Assembly: GCF_021134715.1 (NCBI RefSeq)
Contig: NC_060018.1
Coordinates: forward strand, 7,271,501 to 7,335,500
DNA from: Daphnia pulex
Lineage: Eukaryota; Arthropoda; Branchiopoda; Diplostraca; Daphniidae
Direction of reading: 5' to 3'
DNA: 64,000 nucleotides
Under the pieces are notes generated by a model. It saw only the letters and a list, made by a program, of their open reading frames with translations, was not told the origin of the DNA and ran no database searches. Made by a program: the position numbers and the translations under genes. Shown in pieces: positions 1 through 8,892 of the stretch (the first letter of the stretch is position 1; each line of letters opens with the position of its first letter).

Positions 1-131
1 GTAAAGAAACACCATGAGAACTCGTGTTGTCGTCTATGAACATCTATGAATTCTGCCCATAATGGTGAATGATTTCAAACGATATTAACTTGATAATAAA
101 TGGTGGAAAACCAACAATACTAACTAAAATC

Positions 132-135
132 AAAA
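132..135 (-). terminator. Pol III T4 terminator of tRNA-Lys
   Basis: TTTT on the minus strand, 7 nt after the discriminator. In units 4, 6, 11, 21, 22 and 24 an A-to-G change breaks this run, and the next T4 lies a few bases further on. Confidence 0.75.
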
Positions 136-142
136 GACTAGC

Positions 143-215
143 CGCCCGATAAGGGACTTGAACCCTTGACCTCAGGATTAAAAGTCCCGCGCTCTACCGT
201 CTGAGCTAACCGGGC
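143..215 (-). tRNA. tRNA-Lys(UUU)
   Basis: A 73-nt gene. The acceptor arms GCCCGGT and ATCGGGC pair with one G-U, the discriminator is G, the anticodon stem is CGGGA/TCCTG, and the loop CTTTTAA has anticodon UUU. The D stem is GCTC/GAGC and the T loop TTCAAGT; box A and box B are intact. It decodes AAA and AAG. A T4 pol III terminator lies 7 nt past the 3' end. No intron and no encoded CCA, as normal for a nuclear gene. Confidence 0.97.
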
Positions 216-441
216 TTAATAATTGGTATTGCAATAGTTTTCCGTTCGAGTTCATTTTTAAATTTTACGATTGCTTATAGATCTTTTACGGACGGAAGTA
301 CGGACGTTTTTCTATTCTTCGTAAACAAAATGGGTACACATTCTTTCATCCTATAATTTGTCTCTGACTACATTTTGTGTTTGTAAACTACACTCAAAGA
401 CCGCCATAATGCATTTCGGCACTGGTTCTGAAAAATAGACA

Positions 442-518
442 CGTTTCTGGAAACGCCAAGTAACAGGTCATGGCTCCACGGTTCCGAGATAGATCCCGGG
501 ACCTAGGATACCCATGAC
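442..518. other. GC-richer block able to form hairpins
   Basis: CGTTTC/GAAACG (442-447 and 450-455) form a tight inverted repeat. GTCATGG (467-473) is matched by CCATGAC (512-518), enclosing the small palindromes TCCCGGGA and CCTAGG. The block is kept in all units with few changes. It could be a structured spacer transcript or simply spacer DNA; no RNA family is recognised. Confidence 0.25.
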
Positions 519-592
519 TGCACAGTTAATATTTGTAATCATGCGTAAATTTGAGATACTAGTAAACGATTGAAAATGAGTTGTTCCACTAG

Positions 593-596
593 AAAA
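593..596 (-). terminator. Nearest T4 to tRNA-Ser(UGA)
   Basis: The first TTTT on the minus strand after the gene, 30 nt past the 3' end. In units 21 and 24 the hAT insertion separates it from the gene. Confidence 0.55.
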
Positions 597-626
597 TACT
601 AGCATGTGAAACAAATGGCAACTCAC

Positions 627-708
627 CGCAGTTGGTAGGGTTCGAACCTACGCCCTCAGAGAGGAATAGATTTCAAGTCTATCGCCTTAACCACTCGGCC
701 ACAACTGC
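627..708 (-). tRNA. tRNA-Ser(UGA)
   Basis: An 82-nt class II tRNA. The acceptor is GCAGTTG/CAACTGC with discriminator G, the anticodon stem ATAGA/TCTAT, and the loop CTTGAAA has anticodon UGA. The long variable arm pairs CCTC with GAGG around TCT. T arm GTAGG/CCTAC. It decodes UCA. The long arm and G73 are the usual seryl-tRNA synthetase determinants. It is divergently oriented to tRNA-Arg(UCU), 118 bp apart. Confidence 0.97.
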
Positions 709-826
709 CCCGATTTTTCAGACAATCTAGTAATAATATTTATTGGTTCACCAATATTTCCGTTTGACCTTACTGAAGAGCAGGTTAAATGAGAGATGCA
801 AAATCCTAGCACTTTCTTTAAGTGTA

Positions 827-910
827 GGTCGTGTGGCCTAATGGATAAGGCGTCGGACTTCTATGAAAGTAGTTATCCGAAAATTGCGGGTTCGAGTCCC
901 GCCACGATTA
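827..910 (+). tRNA. tRNA-Arg(UCU) with 11-nt intron
   Basis: An 84-nt gene giving a 73-nt mature tRNA. The anticodon stem is TCGGA/TCCGA and the spliced loop CTTCTAA has anticodon UCU. The intron TGAAAGTAGTT follows position 37, the canonical eukaryotic site. C32 can pair with the G three bases from the intron end, the anticodon-intron pair used by the splicing endonuclease. It decodes AGA. Odd points: the acceptor GGTCGTG/CACGATT ends in two G-U pairs (1-72 and 2-71), and no T4 occurs for about 240 nt downstream (first at 1149). Confidence 0.92.
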
Positions 911-1174
911 ATAGCATATGACGAAACTATTAGTTCATGATGAGTAGTAGTTAACCACAAACCATGGGGAATCATGTCAGATCAATAAAACTACAAATAT
1001 ATCTCGAACACTCAATGAATATCACTGGCTTGCATTGCCTTCACAGTGACGATTGAAATTGGCTGCTGATATAGCCTTGCTTGGTAGATACCTTAAATCA
1101 TTCTCTCTAAAGACACACAGAGTATACCTAACTGATGATGAATGAACCTTTTATTAATATATTAAAAATTTATT

Positions 1175-1248
1175 GGCCTGTTAGCTCAGTTGGTTAGAGC
1201 GCCGTGCTAATAACGCGGAGGTCATGAGTTCGATCCTCTTACGGGCCA
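1175..1248 (+). tRNA. tRNA-Ile(AAU)
   Basis: A 74-nt gene. Acceptor GGCCTGT/ACGGGCC, discriminator A, D stem GCTC/GAGC, D loop with the invariant GG, anticodon stem CCGTG/CGCGG, and loop CTAATAA with anticodon AAU (A34 is normally edited to inosine to read AUU and AUC). The T stem ATGAG/CTCTT has a T-T mismatch at 50-64 in every copy of the array. The upstream flank is very AT-rich. T4 lies 21 nt downstream. Confidence 0.95.
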
Positions 1249-1269
1249 CTATAATTCTTTCATTAAATA

Positions 1270-1273
1270 TTTT
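1270..1273 (+). terminator. T4 downstream of tRNA-Ile
   Basis: The first TTTT after the gene, 21 nt past the discriminator. Confidence 0.6.
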
Positions 1274-1325
1274 CCACTCTAAAAAGGTACTGATACATTC
1301 GAAATATTTTGCTAAAATAGTGAAT

Positions 1326-1407
1326 GCAGATATGGCCGAGTGGTTAAGGCGACTGACTCGAAATCAGTTTCCATCTTGTAGCGTAGGTTCGAATCCTACT
1401 ATCTGCG
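1326..1407 (+). tRNA. tRNA-Ser(CGA)
   Basis: An 82-nt class II tRNA. Acceptor GCAGATA/TATCTGC, discriminator G, anticodon stem ACTGA/TCAGT, loop CTCGAAA with anticodon CGA, and variable arm TCCA/TGGA. It decodes UCG. T4 follows immediately. This unit 1 copy alone has TGTA for TGGA, losing one variable-arm pair. It starts 77 bp after tRNA-Ile and shares the D and T arms of the Ser(UGA) gene. Confidence 0.96.
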
Positions 1408-1411
1408 TTTT
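1408..1411 (+). terminator. T4 terminator of tRNA-Ser(CGA)
   Basis: TTTT directly after G73, a textbook pol III stop. It is lost in unit 13. Confidence 0.85.
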
Positions 1412-1763
1412 GTGGCATTTTATTGGTAAATGTAACTACACAACATTTGATCAAGTGACGCCAGAAGTTATTTCTAGTCATTTTTTGGGAGAACATCCAA
1501 GTTTAAAATCAGTAGGGGAGTACACAGTGAGAGAAGAACGAAAGGTCTTTAGGTCTTTAGCATATGTGATGGCCCTGGACAAGACAAGACAAACTAAGCA
1601 ACGGGGTGACCCTGGATAAGGCATGCTCTCAACAATGGTCCGTACGAGTGGTAAGAACAGTCAGGTCCATCGAAGTCGAGGTCTGTGATCGTAGGCCAGG
1701 TTTAGATAGTTTCTAAAAGTAGATGAGAGACAACAAGTACACATTGCCGAGAATGCACCTTAC

Positions 1764-1850
1764 CATCATGACCAGCGTCTTGAATTCAGCGCGTTGTTGC
1801 TCCAGGAACCAGTGAAGACGGCAGAGAAGGATGAGAGAGTCAGAGTTCAC
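1764..1850 (-). other. Exon-like 87-nt open block with splice signals
   Basis: Read on the minus strand, a pyrimidine-rich tract ending TGTTTTACAG is followed by 29 open codons (starting VNSDSLILLCRLHWF) and then GTAAGG, a good donor. The block looks unchanged in all units that retain it. Just upstream another short frame (starting MACLNLETFASD) is open in most units but shifted by the 4-bp insertion in others. It may be a relic exon of a host gene trapped when the unit formed. No protein family is recognised and chance is possible. Confidence 0.25.
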
Positions 1851-1981
1851 CTGTAAAACAGCAGAATAAGTTCCGCTGCCAAGTAATTGTCACTGGCAAA
1901 GGTTTCCAAGTTTAAGCATGCCATTTCAGCGATTTCCCAACACTTGGACCAATGAAAATTTTTGCTTGAAAACAGTAAAAC

Positions 1982-1985
1982 AAAA
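1982..1985 (-). terminator. Nearest T4 to tRNA-Arg(CCU)
   Basis: The first TTTT on the minus strand after the gene, 57 nt past its 3' end. A weaker, nearer stop could be used instead. Confidence 0.4.
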
Positions 1986-2042
1986 GACAAGTAATTGCCA
2001 ATTTAACGACGATTTTCGATAATTATAGTTTCGGTTGCTCGC

Positions 2043-2115
2043 TACCTCTGGCGAGACTCGAACTCGCAATCCCCGGCTTAGGAGGCCGGTGCCTTATCCA
2101 TTAGGCCACAAAGGC
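2043..2115 (-). tRNA. tRNA-Arg(CCU)
   Basis: A 73-nt gene. Acceptor GCCTTTG/CAGAGGT, discriminator A, D stem GCCT/AGGC, anticodon stem CCGGC/GCCGG, loop CTCCTAA with anticodon CCU, and T arm GCGAG/CTCGC. It decodes AGG. It has no intron. Its D arm is identical to that of Arg(UCU) over 20 nt, in opposite orientation. This is the one gene with no sequence change in any of its 22 copies here. Confidence 0.97.
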
Positions 2116-2621
2116 TGAGTTATGTAGAATCTCCTATTCGAGGAATGACGTTATATTGCAAAGCTTTTTCCTAGAAGATAGCCAAACGTCCCATGTTGTA
2201 TAAACATACAGCGATTACCGTCTGTGGACATCGTCTCAATCTTGAAAACCATGTTTTTTGAATAATCTTAACTACAAACTCTATTTACAGCTTTCGAGTT
2301 CTATAACTGGACATACATTTACTATTGCAATTAGTTGTATCAAATATCAAGGCTTTCTACTCTCACAATGAGGGATACTCTTTCTCACTATCTCATTTCA
2401 TTATTTGTGTATGTTCCACGACCTATATCCGAATGTACTTCCTTTTGGTTCGCACTTTCTCTACATCGTAGGAATTAACGTAAAGAAACACCATGAGAAC
2501 TCGTGTTGTCGTCTATGAACATCTATGAATTCTGCCCATAATGGTGAATGATTTCAAACGATATTAACTTGATAATAAATGGTGGAAAACCAACAATACT
2601 AACTAAAATCAAAAGACTAGC
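2116..2621. other. Spacer from Arg(CCU) to Lys of the next unit
   Basis: A 506-bp AT-rich spacer crossing the unit boundary. No gene, promoter motif or structured RNA is recognised. It is repeated between all units. Confidence 0.55.
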
Positions 2622-2694
2622 CGCCCGATAAGGGACTTGAACCCTTGACCTCAGGATTAAAAGTCCCGCGCTCTACCGTCTGAGCTAACCGGGC
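2622..2694 (-). tRNA. tRNA-Lys(UUU)
   Basis: Unit 2; matches unit 1. Confidence 0.96.
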
Positions 2695-3105
2695 TTAATA
2701 ATTGGTATTGCAATAGTTTTCCGTTCGAGTTCATTTTTAAATTTTACGATTGCTTATAGATCTTTTACGGACGGAAGTACGGACGTTTTTCTATTCTTCG
2801 TAAACAAAATGGGTACACATTCTTTCATCCTATAATTTGTCTCTGACTACATTTTGTGTTTGTAAACTACACTCAAAGACCGCCATAATGCATTTCGGCA
2901 CTGGTTCTGAAAAATAGACACGTTTCTGGAAACGCCAAGTAACAGGTCATGGCTCCACGGTTCCGAGATAGATCCCGGGACCTAGGATACCCATGACTGC
3001 ACAGTTAATATTTGTAATCATGCGTAAATTTGAGATACTAGTAAACGATTGAAAATGAGTTGTTCCACTAGAAAATACTAGCATATGAAACGAATGGCAA
3101 TTCAC

Positions 3106-3187
3106 CGCAGTTGGTAGGGTTCGAACCTACGCCCTCAGAGAGGAATAGATTTCAAGTCTATCGCCTTAACCACTCGGCCACAACTGC
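3106..3187 (-). tRNA. tRNA-Ser(UGA)
   Basis: Unit 2; matches unit 1. Confidence 0.96.
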
Positions 3188-3305
3188 CCCGATTTTTCAG
3201 ACAATCTAGTAATAATATTTATTGGTTCACCAATATTTCCGTTTGACCTTACTGAAGAGCAGGTTAAATGAGAGATGCAAAATCCTAGCACTTTCTTTAA
3301 GTGTA

Positions 3306-3389
3306 GGTCGTGTGGCCTAATGGATAAGGCGTCGGACTTCTATGAAAGTAGTTATCCGAAAATTGCGGGTTCGAGTCCCGCCACGATTA
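3306..3389 (+). tRNA. tRNA-Arg(UCU), split
   Basis: Unit 2; matches unit 1. Confidence 0.92.
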
Positions 3390-3653
3390 ATAGCATATGA
3401 CGAAACTATTAGTTCATGATGAGTAGTAGTTAACCACAAACCATGGGGAATCATGTCAGATCAATAAAACTACAAATATATCTCGAACACTCAATGAATA
3501 TCACTGGCTTGCATTGCCTTCACAGTGACGATTGAAATTGGCTGCTGATATAGCCTTGCTTGGTAGATACCTTAAATCATTCTCTCTAAAGACACACAGA
3601 GTATACCTAACTGATGATGAATGAACCTTTTATTAATATATTAAAAATTTATT

Positions 3654-3727
3654 GGCCTGTTAGCTCAGTTGGTTAGAGCGCCGTGCTAATAACGCGGAGG
3701 TCATGAGTTCGATCCTCTTACGGGCCA
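3654..3727 (+). tRNA. tRNA-Ile(AAU)
   Basis: Unit 2; matches unit 1. Confidence 0.95.
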
Positions 3728-3804
3728 CTATAATTCTTTCATTAAATATTTTCCACTCTAAAAAGGTACTGATACATTCGAAATATTTTGCTAAAATAGT
3801 GAAT

Positions 3805-3886
3805 GCAGATATGGCCGAGTGGTTAAGGCGACTGACTCGAAATCAGTTTCCATCTTGGAGCGTAGGTTCGAATCCTACTATCTGCG
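3805..3886 (+). tRNA. tRNA-Ser(CGA)
   Basis: Unit 2; consensus form with an intact TCCA/TGGA variable stem. Confidence 0.96.
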
Positions 3887-4521
3887 TTTTGTGGCATTTT
3901 ATTGGTAAATGTAACTACACAACATTTGATCAAGTGACGCCAGAAGTTATTTCTAGTCATTTTTTGGGAGAACATCCAAGTTTAAAATCAGTAGGGGAGT
4001 ACACAGTGAGAGAAGAACGAAAGGTCTTTAGGTCTTTAGCATATGTGATGGCCCTGGACAAGACAAGACAAACTAAGCAACGGGGTGACCCTGGATAAGG
4101 CATGCTCTCAACAATGGTCCGTACGAGTGGTAAGAACAGTCAGGTCCATCGAAGTCGAGGTCTGTGATCGTAGGCCAGGTTTAGATAGTTTCTAAAAGTA
4201 GATGAGAGACAACAAGTACACATTGCCGAGAATGCACCTTACCATCATGACCAGCGTCTTGAATTCAGCGCGTTGTTGCTCCAGGAACCAGTGAAGACGG
4301 CAGAGAAGGATGAGAGAGTCAGAGTTCACCTGTAAAACAGCAGAATAAGTTCCGCTGCCAAGTAATTGTCACTGGCAAAGGTTTCCAAGTTTAAGCATGC
4401 CATTTCAGCGATTTCCCAACACTTGGACCAATGAAAATTTTTGCTTGAAAACAGTAAAACAAAAGACAAGTAATTGCCAATTTAACGACGATTTTCGATA
4501 ATTATAGTTTCGGTTGCTCGC

Positions 4522-4594
4522 TACCTCTGGCGAGACTCGAACTCGCAATCCCCGGCTTAGGAGGCCGGTGCCTTATCCATTAGGCCACAAAGGC
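4522..4594 (-). tRNA. tRNA-Arg(CCU)
   Basis: Unit 2; matches unit 1. Confidence 0.96.
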
Positions 4595-5100
4595 TGAGTT
4601 ATGTTGAATCTCCTATTCGAGGAATGACGTTATATTGCAAAGCTTTTTCCTAGAAGATAGCCAAACGTCCCATGTTGTATAAACATACAGCGATTACCGT
4701 CTGTGGACATCGTCTCAATCTTGAAAACCATGTTTTTTGAATAATCTTAACTACAAACTCTATTTACAGCTTTCGAGTTCTATAACTGGACATACATTTA
4801 CTATTGCAATTAGTTGTATCAAATATCAAGGCTTTCTACTCTCACAATGAGGGATACTCTTTCTCACTATCTCATTTCATTATTTGTGTATGTTCCACGA
4901 CCTATATCCGAATGTACTTCCTTTTGGTTCGCACTTTCTCTACATCGTAGGAATTAACGTAAAGAAACACCATGAGAACTCGTGTTGTCGTCTATGAACA
5001 TCTATGAATTCTGCCCATAATGGTGAATGATTTCAAACGATATTAACTTGATAATAAATGGTGGAAAACCAACAATACTAACTAAAATCAAAAGACTAGC

Positions 5101-5173
5101 CGCCCGATAAGGGACTTGAACCCTTGACCTCAGGATTAAAAGTCCCGCGCTCTACCGTCTGAGCTAACCGGGC
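5101..5173 (-). tRNA. tRNA-Lys(UUU)
   Basis: Unit 3; matches unit 1. Confidence 0.96.
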
Positions 5174-5584
5174 TTAATAATTGGTATTGCAATAGTTTTC
5201 CGTTCGAGTTCATTTTTAAATTTTACGATTGCTTATAGATCTTTTACGGACGGAAGTACGGACGTTTTTCTATTCTTCGTAAACAAAATGGGTACACATT
5301 CTTTCATCCTATAATTTGTCTCTGACTACATTTTGTGTTTGTAAACTACACTCAAAGACCGCCATAATGCATTTCGGCACTGGTTCTGAAAAATAGACAC
5401 GTTTCTGGAAACGCCAAGTAACAGGTCATGGCTCCACGGTTCCGAGATAGATCCCGGGACCTAGGATACCCATGACTGCACAGTTAATATTTGTAATCAT
5501 GCGTAAATTTGAGATACTAGTAAACGATTGAAAATGAGTTGTTCCACTAGAAAATACTAGCATGTGAAACAAATGGCAATTCAC

Positions 5585-5666
5585 CGCAGTTGGTAGGGTT
5601 CGAACCTACGCCCTCAGAGAGGAATAGATTTCAAGTCTATCGCCTTAACCACTCGGCCACAACTGC
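5585..5666 (-). tRNA. tRNA-Ser(UGA)
   Basis: Unit 3; matches unit 1. Confidence 0.96.
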
Positions 5667-5784
5667 CCCGATTTTTCAGACAATCTAGTAATAATATTTA
5701 TTGGTTCACCAATATTTCCGTTTGACCTTACTGAAGAGCAGGTTAAATGAGAGATGCAAAATCCTAGCACTTTCTTTAAGTGTA

Positions 5785-5868
5785 GGTCGTGTGGCCTAAT
5801 GGATAAGGCGTCGGACTTCTATGATAGTAGTTATCCGAAAATTGCGGGTTCGAGTCCCGCCACGATTA
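5785..5868 (+). tRNA. tRNA-Arg(UCU), split
   Basis: Unit 3; one change inside the intron (TGATAG for TGAAAG); mature sequence unchanged. Confidence 0.91.
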
Positions 5869-6132
5869 ATAGCATATGACGAAACTATTAGTTCATGATG
5901 AGTAGTAGTTAACCACAAACCATGGGGAATCATGTCAGATCAATAAAACTACAAATATATCTCGAACACTCAATGAATATCACTGGCTTGCATTGCCTTC
6001 ACAGTGACGATTGAAATTGGCTGCTGATATAGCCTTGCTTGGTAGATACCTTAAATCATTCTCTCTAAAGACACACAGAGTATACCTAACTGATGATGAA
6101 TGAACATTTTATTAATATATTAAGAATTTATT

Positions 6133-6206
6133 GGCCTGTGAGCTCAGTTGGTTAGAGCGCCGTGCTAATAACGCGGAGGTCATGAGTTCGATCCTCTTAC
6201 GGGCCA
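6133..6206 (+). tRNA. tRNA-Ile(AAU), first copy, U8 changed
   Basis: Unit 3. The near-universal T at position 8 is G here, which should disturb the core fold; probably impaired. Confidence 0.85.
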
Positions 6207-6283
6207 CTATAATTCTTTCATTAAATATTTTCCACTCTAAAAAGGTACTGATAGATTCGAAATATTTTGCTAAAATAGTGAAT

Positions 6284-6365
6284 GCAGATATGGCCGAGTG
6301 GTTAAGGCGACTGACTCGAAATCAGTTTCCATCTTGGAGCGTAGGTTCGAATCCTACTATCTGCG
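6284..6365 (+). tRNA. tRNA-Ser(CGA), first copy
   Basis: Unit 3; consensus. Confidence 0.96.
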
Positions 6366-6383
6366 TTTTGTGGCATTTGCGGA

Positions 6384-6413
6384 AAATTGCGGGTTCGAGT
6401 CCCGCCACGATTA
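6384..6413 (+). pseudogene. tRNA-Arg(UCU) 3' fragment
   Basis: The last 30 nt of Arg(UCU) (T arm and 3' acceptor strand), left at the start of the second copy of the duplication. It lacks the anticodon and box A. Confidence 0.9.
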
Positions 6414-6677
6414 ATAGCATATGACGAAACTATTAGTTCATGATGAGTAGTAGTTAACCACAAACCATGGGGAATCATGTCAGATCAATAAAACTACAAA
6501 TATATCTCGAACACTCAATGAATATCACTGGCTTGCATTGCCTTCACAGTGACGATTGAAATTGGCTGCTGATATAGCCTTGCTTGGTAGATACCTTAAA
6601 TCATTCTCTCTAAAGACACACAGAGTATACCTAACTGATGATGAATGAACCTTTGATTAATATATTAAGAATTTATT

Positions 6678-6751
6678 GGCCTGTTAGCTCAGTTGGTTAG
6701 TGCGCCGTGCTAATAACGCGGAGGTCATGAGTTCGATCCTCTTACGGGCCA
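6678..6751 (+). tRNA. tRNA-Ile(AAU), second copy
   Basis: Unit 3. A23 is T, giving a T-T mismatch in the D stem; the same change is in units 5 and 6. Confidence 0.87.
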
Positions 6752-6828
6752 CTATAATTCTTTCATTAAATATTTTCCACTCTAAAAAGGTACTGATAGA
6801 TTCGAAATATTTTGCTAAAATAGTGAAT

Positions 6829-6910
6829 GCAGATATGGCCGAGTGGTTAAGGCGACTGACTCGAAATCAGTTTCCATCTTGGAGCGTAGGTTCGAATCCT
6901 ACTATCTGCG
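6829..6910 (+). tRNA. tRNA-Ser(CGA), second copy
   Basis: Unit 3; consensus. Confidence 0.96.
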
Positions 6911-7545
6911 TTTTGTGGCATTTTATTGGTAAATGTAACTACACCACATTTGATCAAGTGACGCCAGAAGTTATTTCTAGTCATTTTTTGGGAGAACATC
7001 CAAGTTTAAAATCAGTAGGGGAGTACACAGTGAGAGAAGAACGAAAGGTCTTTAGGTCTTTAGCATATGTGATGGCCCTGGACAAGACAAGACAAACTAA
7101 GCAACGGGGTGACCCTGGATAAGGCATGCTCTCAACAATGGTCCGTACGAGTGGTAAGAACAGTCAGGTCCATCGAAGTCGAGGTCTGTGATCGTAGGCC
7201 AGGTTTAGATAGTTTCTAAAAGTAGATGAGAGACAACAAGTACACGTTGCCGAGAATGCACCTTACCATCATGACCAGCGTCTTGAATTCAGCGCGTTGT
7301 TGCTCCAGGAACCAGTGAAGACGGCAGAGAAGGATGAGAGAGTCAGAGTTCACCTGTAAAACAGCAGAATAAGTTCCGCTGCCAAGTAATTGTCACTGGC
7401 AAAGGTTTCCAAGTTTAAGCATGCCATTTCAGCGATTTCCCAACACTTGGACCAATGAAAATTTTTGCTTTAAAACAGTAAAACAAAAGACAAGTAATTG
7501 CCAATTTAACGACGATTTTCGATAATTATAGTTTCGGTTGCTCGC

Positions 7546-7618
7546 TACCTCTGGCGAGACTCGAACTCGCAATCCCCGGCTTAGGAGGCCGGTGCCTTAT
7601 CCATTAGGCCACAAAGGC
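7546..7618 (-). tRNA. tRNA-Arg(CCU)
   Basis: Unit 3; matches unit 1. Confidence 0.96.
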
Positions 7619-8124
7619 TGAGTTATGTAGAATCTCCTATTCGAGGAATGACGTTATATTGCAAAGCTTTTTCCTAGAAGATAGCCAAACGTCCCATGTT
7701 GTATAAACATACAGCGATTACCGTCTGTGGACATCGTCTCAATCTTGAAAACCATGTTTTTTGAATAATCTTAACTACAAACTCTATTTACAGCTTTCGA
7801 GTTCTATAACTGGACATACATTTACTATTGCAATTAGTTGTATCAAATATCAAGGCTTTCTACTCTCACAATGAGGGATACTCTTTCTCACTATCTCATT
7901 TCATTATTTGTGTATGTTCCACGACCTATATCCGAATGTACTTCCTTTTGGTTCGCACTTTCTCTACATCGTAGGAATTAACGTAAAGAAACACCATGAG
8001 AACTCGTGTTGTCGTCTATGAACATCTATGAATTCTGCCCATAATGGTGAATGATTTCAAACGATATTAACTTGATAATAAATGGTGGAAAACCAACAAT
8101 ACTAACTAAAATCAGAAGACTAGC

Positions 8125-8197
8125 CGCCCGATAAGAGACTTGAACCCTTGACCTCAGGATTAAAAGTCCCGCGCTCTACCGTCTGAGCTAACCGGGC
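8125..8197 (-). tRNA. tRNA-Lys(UUU)
   Basis: Unit 4; one T-stem change turns a G-C into a G-U pair. Shared with units 6 and 22. Confidence 0.94.
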
Positions 8198-8608
8198 TTA
8201 ATAATTGGTATTGCAATAGTTTTCCGTTCGAGTTCATTTTTAAATTTTACGATTGCTTATAGATCTTTTACGGACGGAAGTACGGACGTTTTTCTATTCT
8301 TCGTAAACAAAATGGGTACACATTCTTTCATCCTATAATTTGTCTCTGACTACATTTTGTGTTTGTAAACTACACTCAAAGACCGCCATAATGCATTTCG
8401 GCACTGGTTCTGAAAAATAGACACGTTTCTGGAAACGCCAAGTAACAGGTCATGGCTCCACGGTTCCGAGATAGATCCCGGGACCTAGGATACCCATGAC
8501 TGCACAGTTAATATTTGTAATCATGCGTAAATTTGAGATACTAGTAAACGATTGAAAATGAGTTGTTCCACTAGAAAATACTAGCATTTGAAACAAATGG
8601 CAACTCAC

Positions 8609-8690
8609 CGCAGTTGGTAGGGTTCGAACCTACGCCCTCAGAGAGGAATAGATTTCAAGTCTATCGCCTTAACCACTCGGCCACAACTGC
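8609..8690 (-). tRNA. tRNA-Ser(UGA)
   Basis: Unit 4; matches unit 1. Confidence 0.96.
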
Positions 8691-8808
8691 CCCGATTTTT
8701 CAGACAATCTAGTAATAATATTTATTGGTTCACCAATATTTCCGTTTGACCTTACTGAAGAGCAGGTTAAATGAGAGATGCAAAATCCAAGCACTTTCTT
8801 TAAGCGTA

Positions 8809-8892
8809 GGTCGTGTGGCCTAATGGATAAGGCGTCGGACTTCTATGAAAGTAGTTATCCGAAAATTGCGGGTTCGAGTCCCGCCACGATTA
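8809..8892 (+). tRNA. tRNA-Arg(UCU), split
   Basis: Unit 4; matches unit 1. The 5' flank AAGCGTA is shared with unit 6. Confidence 0.92.

Larger units (their letters stand above)
216..626. other. Spacer between Lys and Ser(UGA)
   Basis: A 411-bp spacer without a recognised gene, present in every unit. It is AT-rich apart from a more GC-rich block near 442-518. No snRNA, 5S or spliced-leader signature was recognised. Confidence 0.6.
1412..2042. other. Spacer between Ser(CGA) and Arg(CCU)
   Basis: A 631-bp spacer. On the plus strand an open frame runs on from inside the Ile and Ser tRNAs to 1619, but it has no support as a gene. On the minus strand an exon-like block occupies 1764-1850. A 4-bp insertion near unit position 1890 marks units 8, 9, 11, 12, 13, 21 and 22. 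Confidence 0.6.
1..2479. repeat. tDNA unit 1 (2,479 bp, reference unit)
   Basis: Unit with all six tRNAs, used as the reference for positions. Unit positions: Lys 143-215, Ser-UGA 627-708, Arg-UCU 827-910, Ile 1175-1248, Ser-CGA 1326-1407, Arg-CCU 2043-2115. Units 1 and 2 share variants not seen elsewhere (ACACATTGCC in the 1.7-kb spacer, TTAAAAATTT before Ile), so they are close sisters. Confidence 0.97.
2480..4958. repeat. tDNA unit 2 (2,479 bp)
   Basis: Six tRNAs, closest to unit 1. Confidence 0.97.
5839..6378. repeat. 545-bp internal duplication, first copy (unit 3)
   Basis: Runs from the 3' half of Arg(UCU) to 13 nt past Ser(CGA). A 5-nt filler (6379-6383) joins it to the second copy, 6384-6923. 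The same junction occurs in units 7 and 21. Confidence 0.9.
4959..7982. repeat. tDNA unit 3 (3,024 bp, with 545-bp duplication)
   Basis: Contains eight tRNAs because the Ile/Ser-CGA interval is duplicated in tandem. Confidence 0.96.

Noticed and set aside
216-626. 5S rRNA, U-snRNA or spliced-leader genes in the spacers
   Set aside because: No U1 splice-pairing start, U6 core or 5S box pattern was found. One Sm-like AATTTTTG near unit position 1956 has no recognisable snRNA around it.
1224-1619. A recurring 131-codon open frame in nearly every unit (also 3703-4098, 18437-18832 and others)
   Set aside because: It starts inside tRNA-Ile, runs through tRNA-Ser(CGA) and the spacer, and recurs only because the unit is repeated. 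Translated tRNA sequence accounts for much of it, and no protein family or splice context supports it.
1860-1960. Short minus-strand frame starting MACLNLETFASD as a conserved exon
   Set aside because: It is shifted by the 4-bp insertion in units 8, 9, 11, 12, 13, 21 and 22, so it is not under coding constraint.
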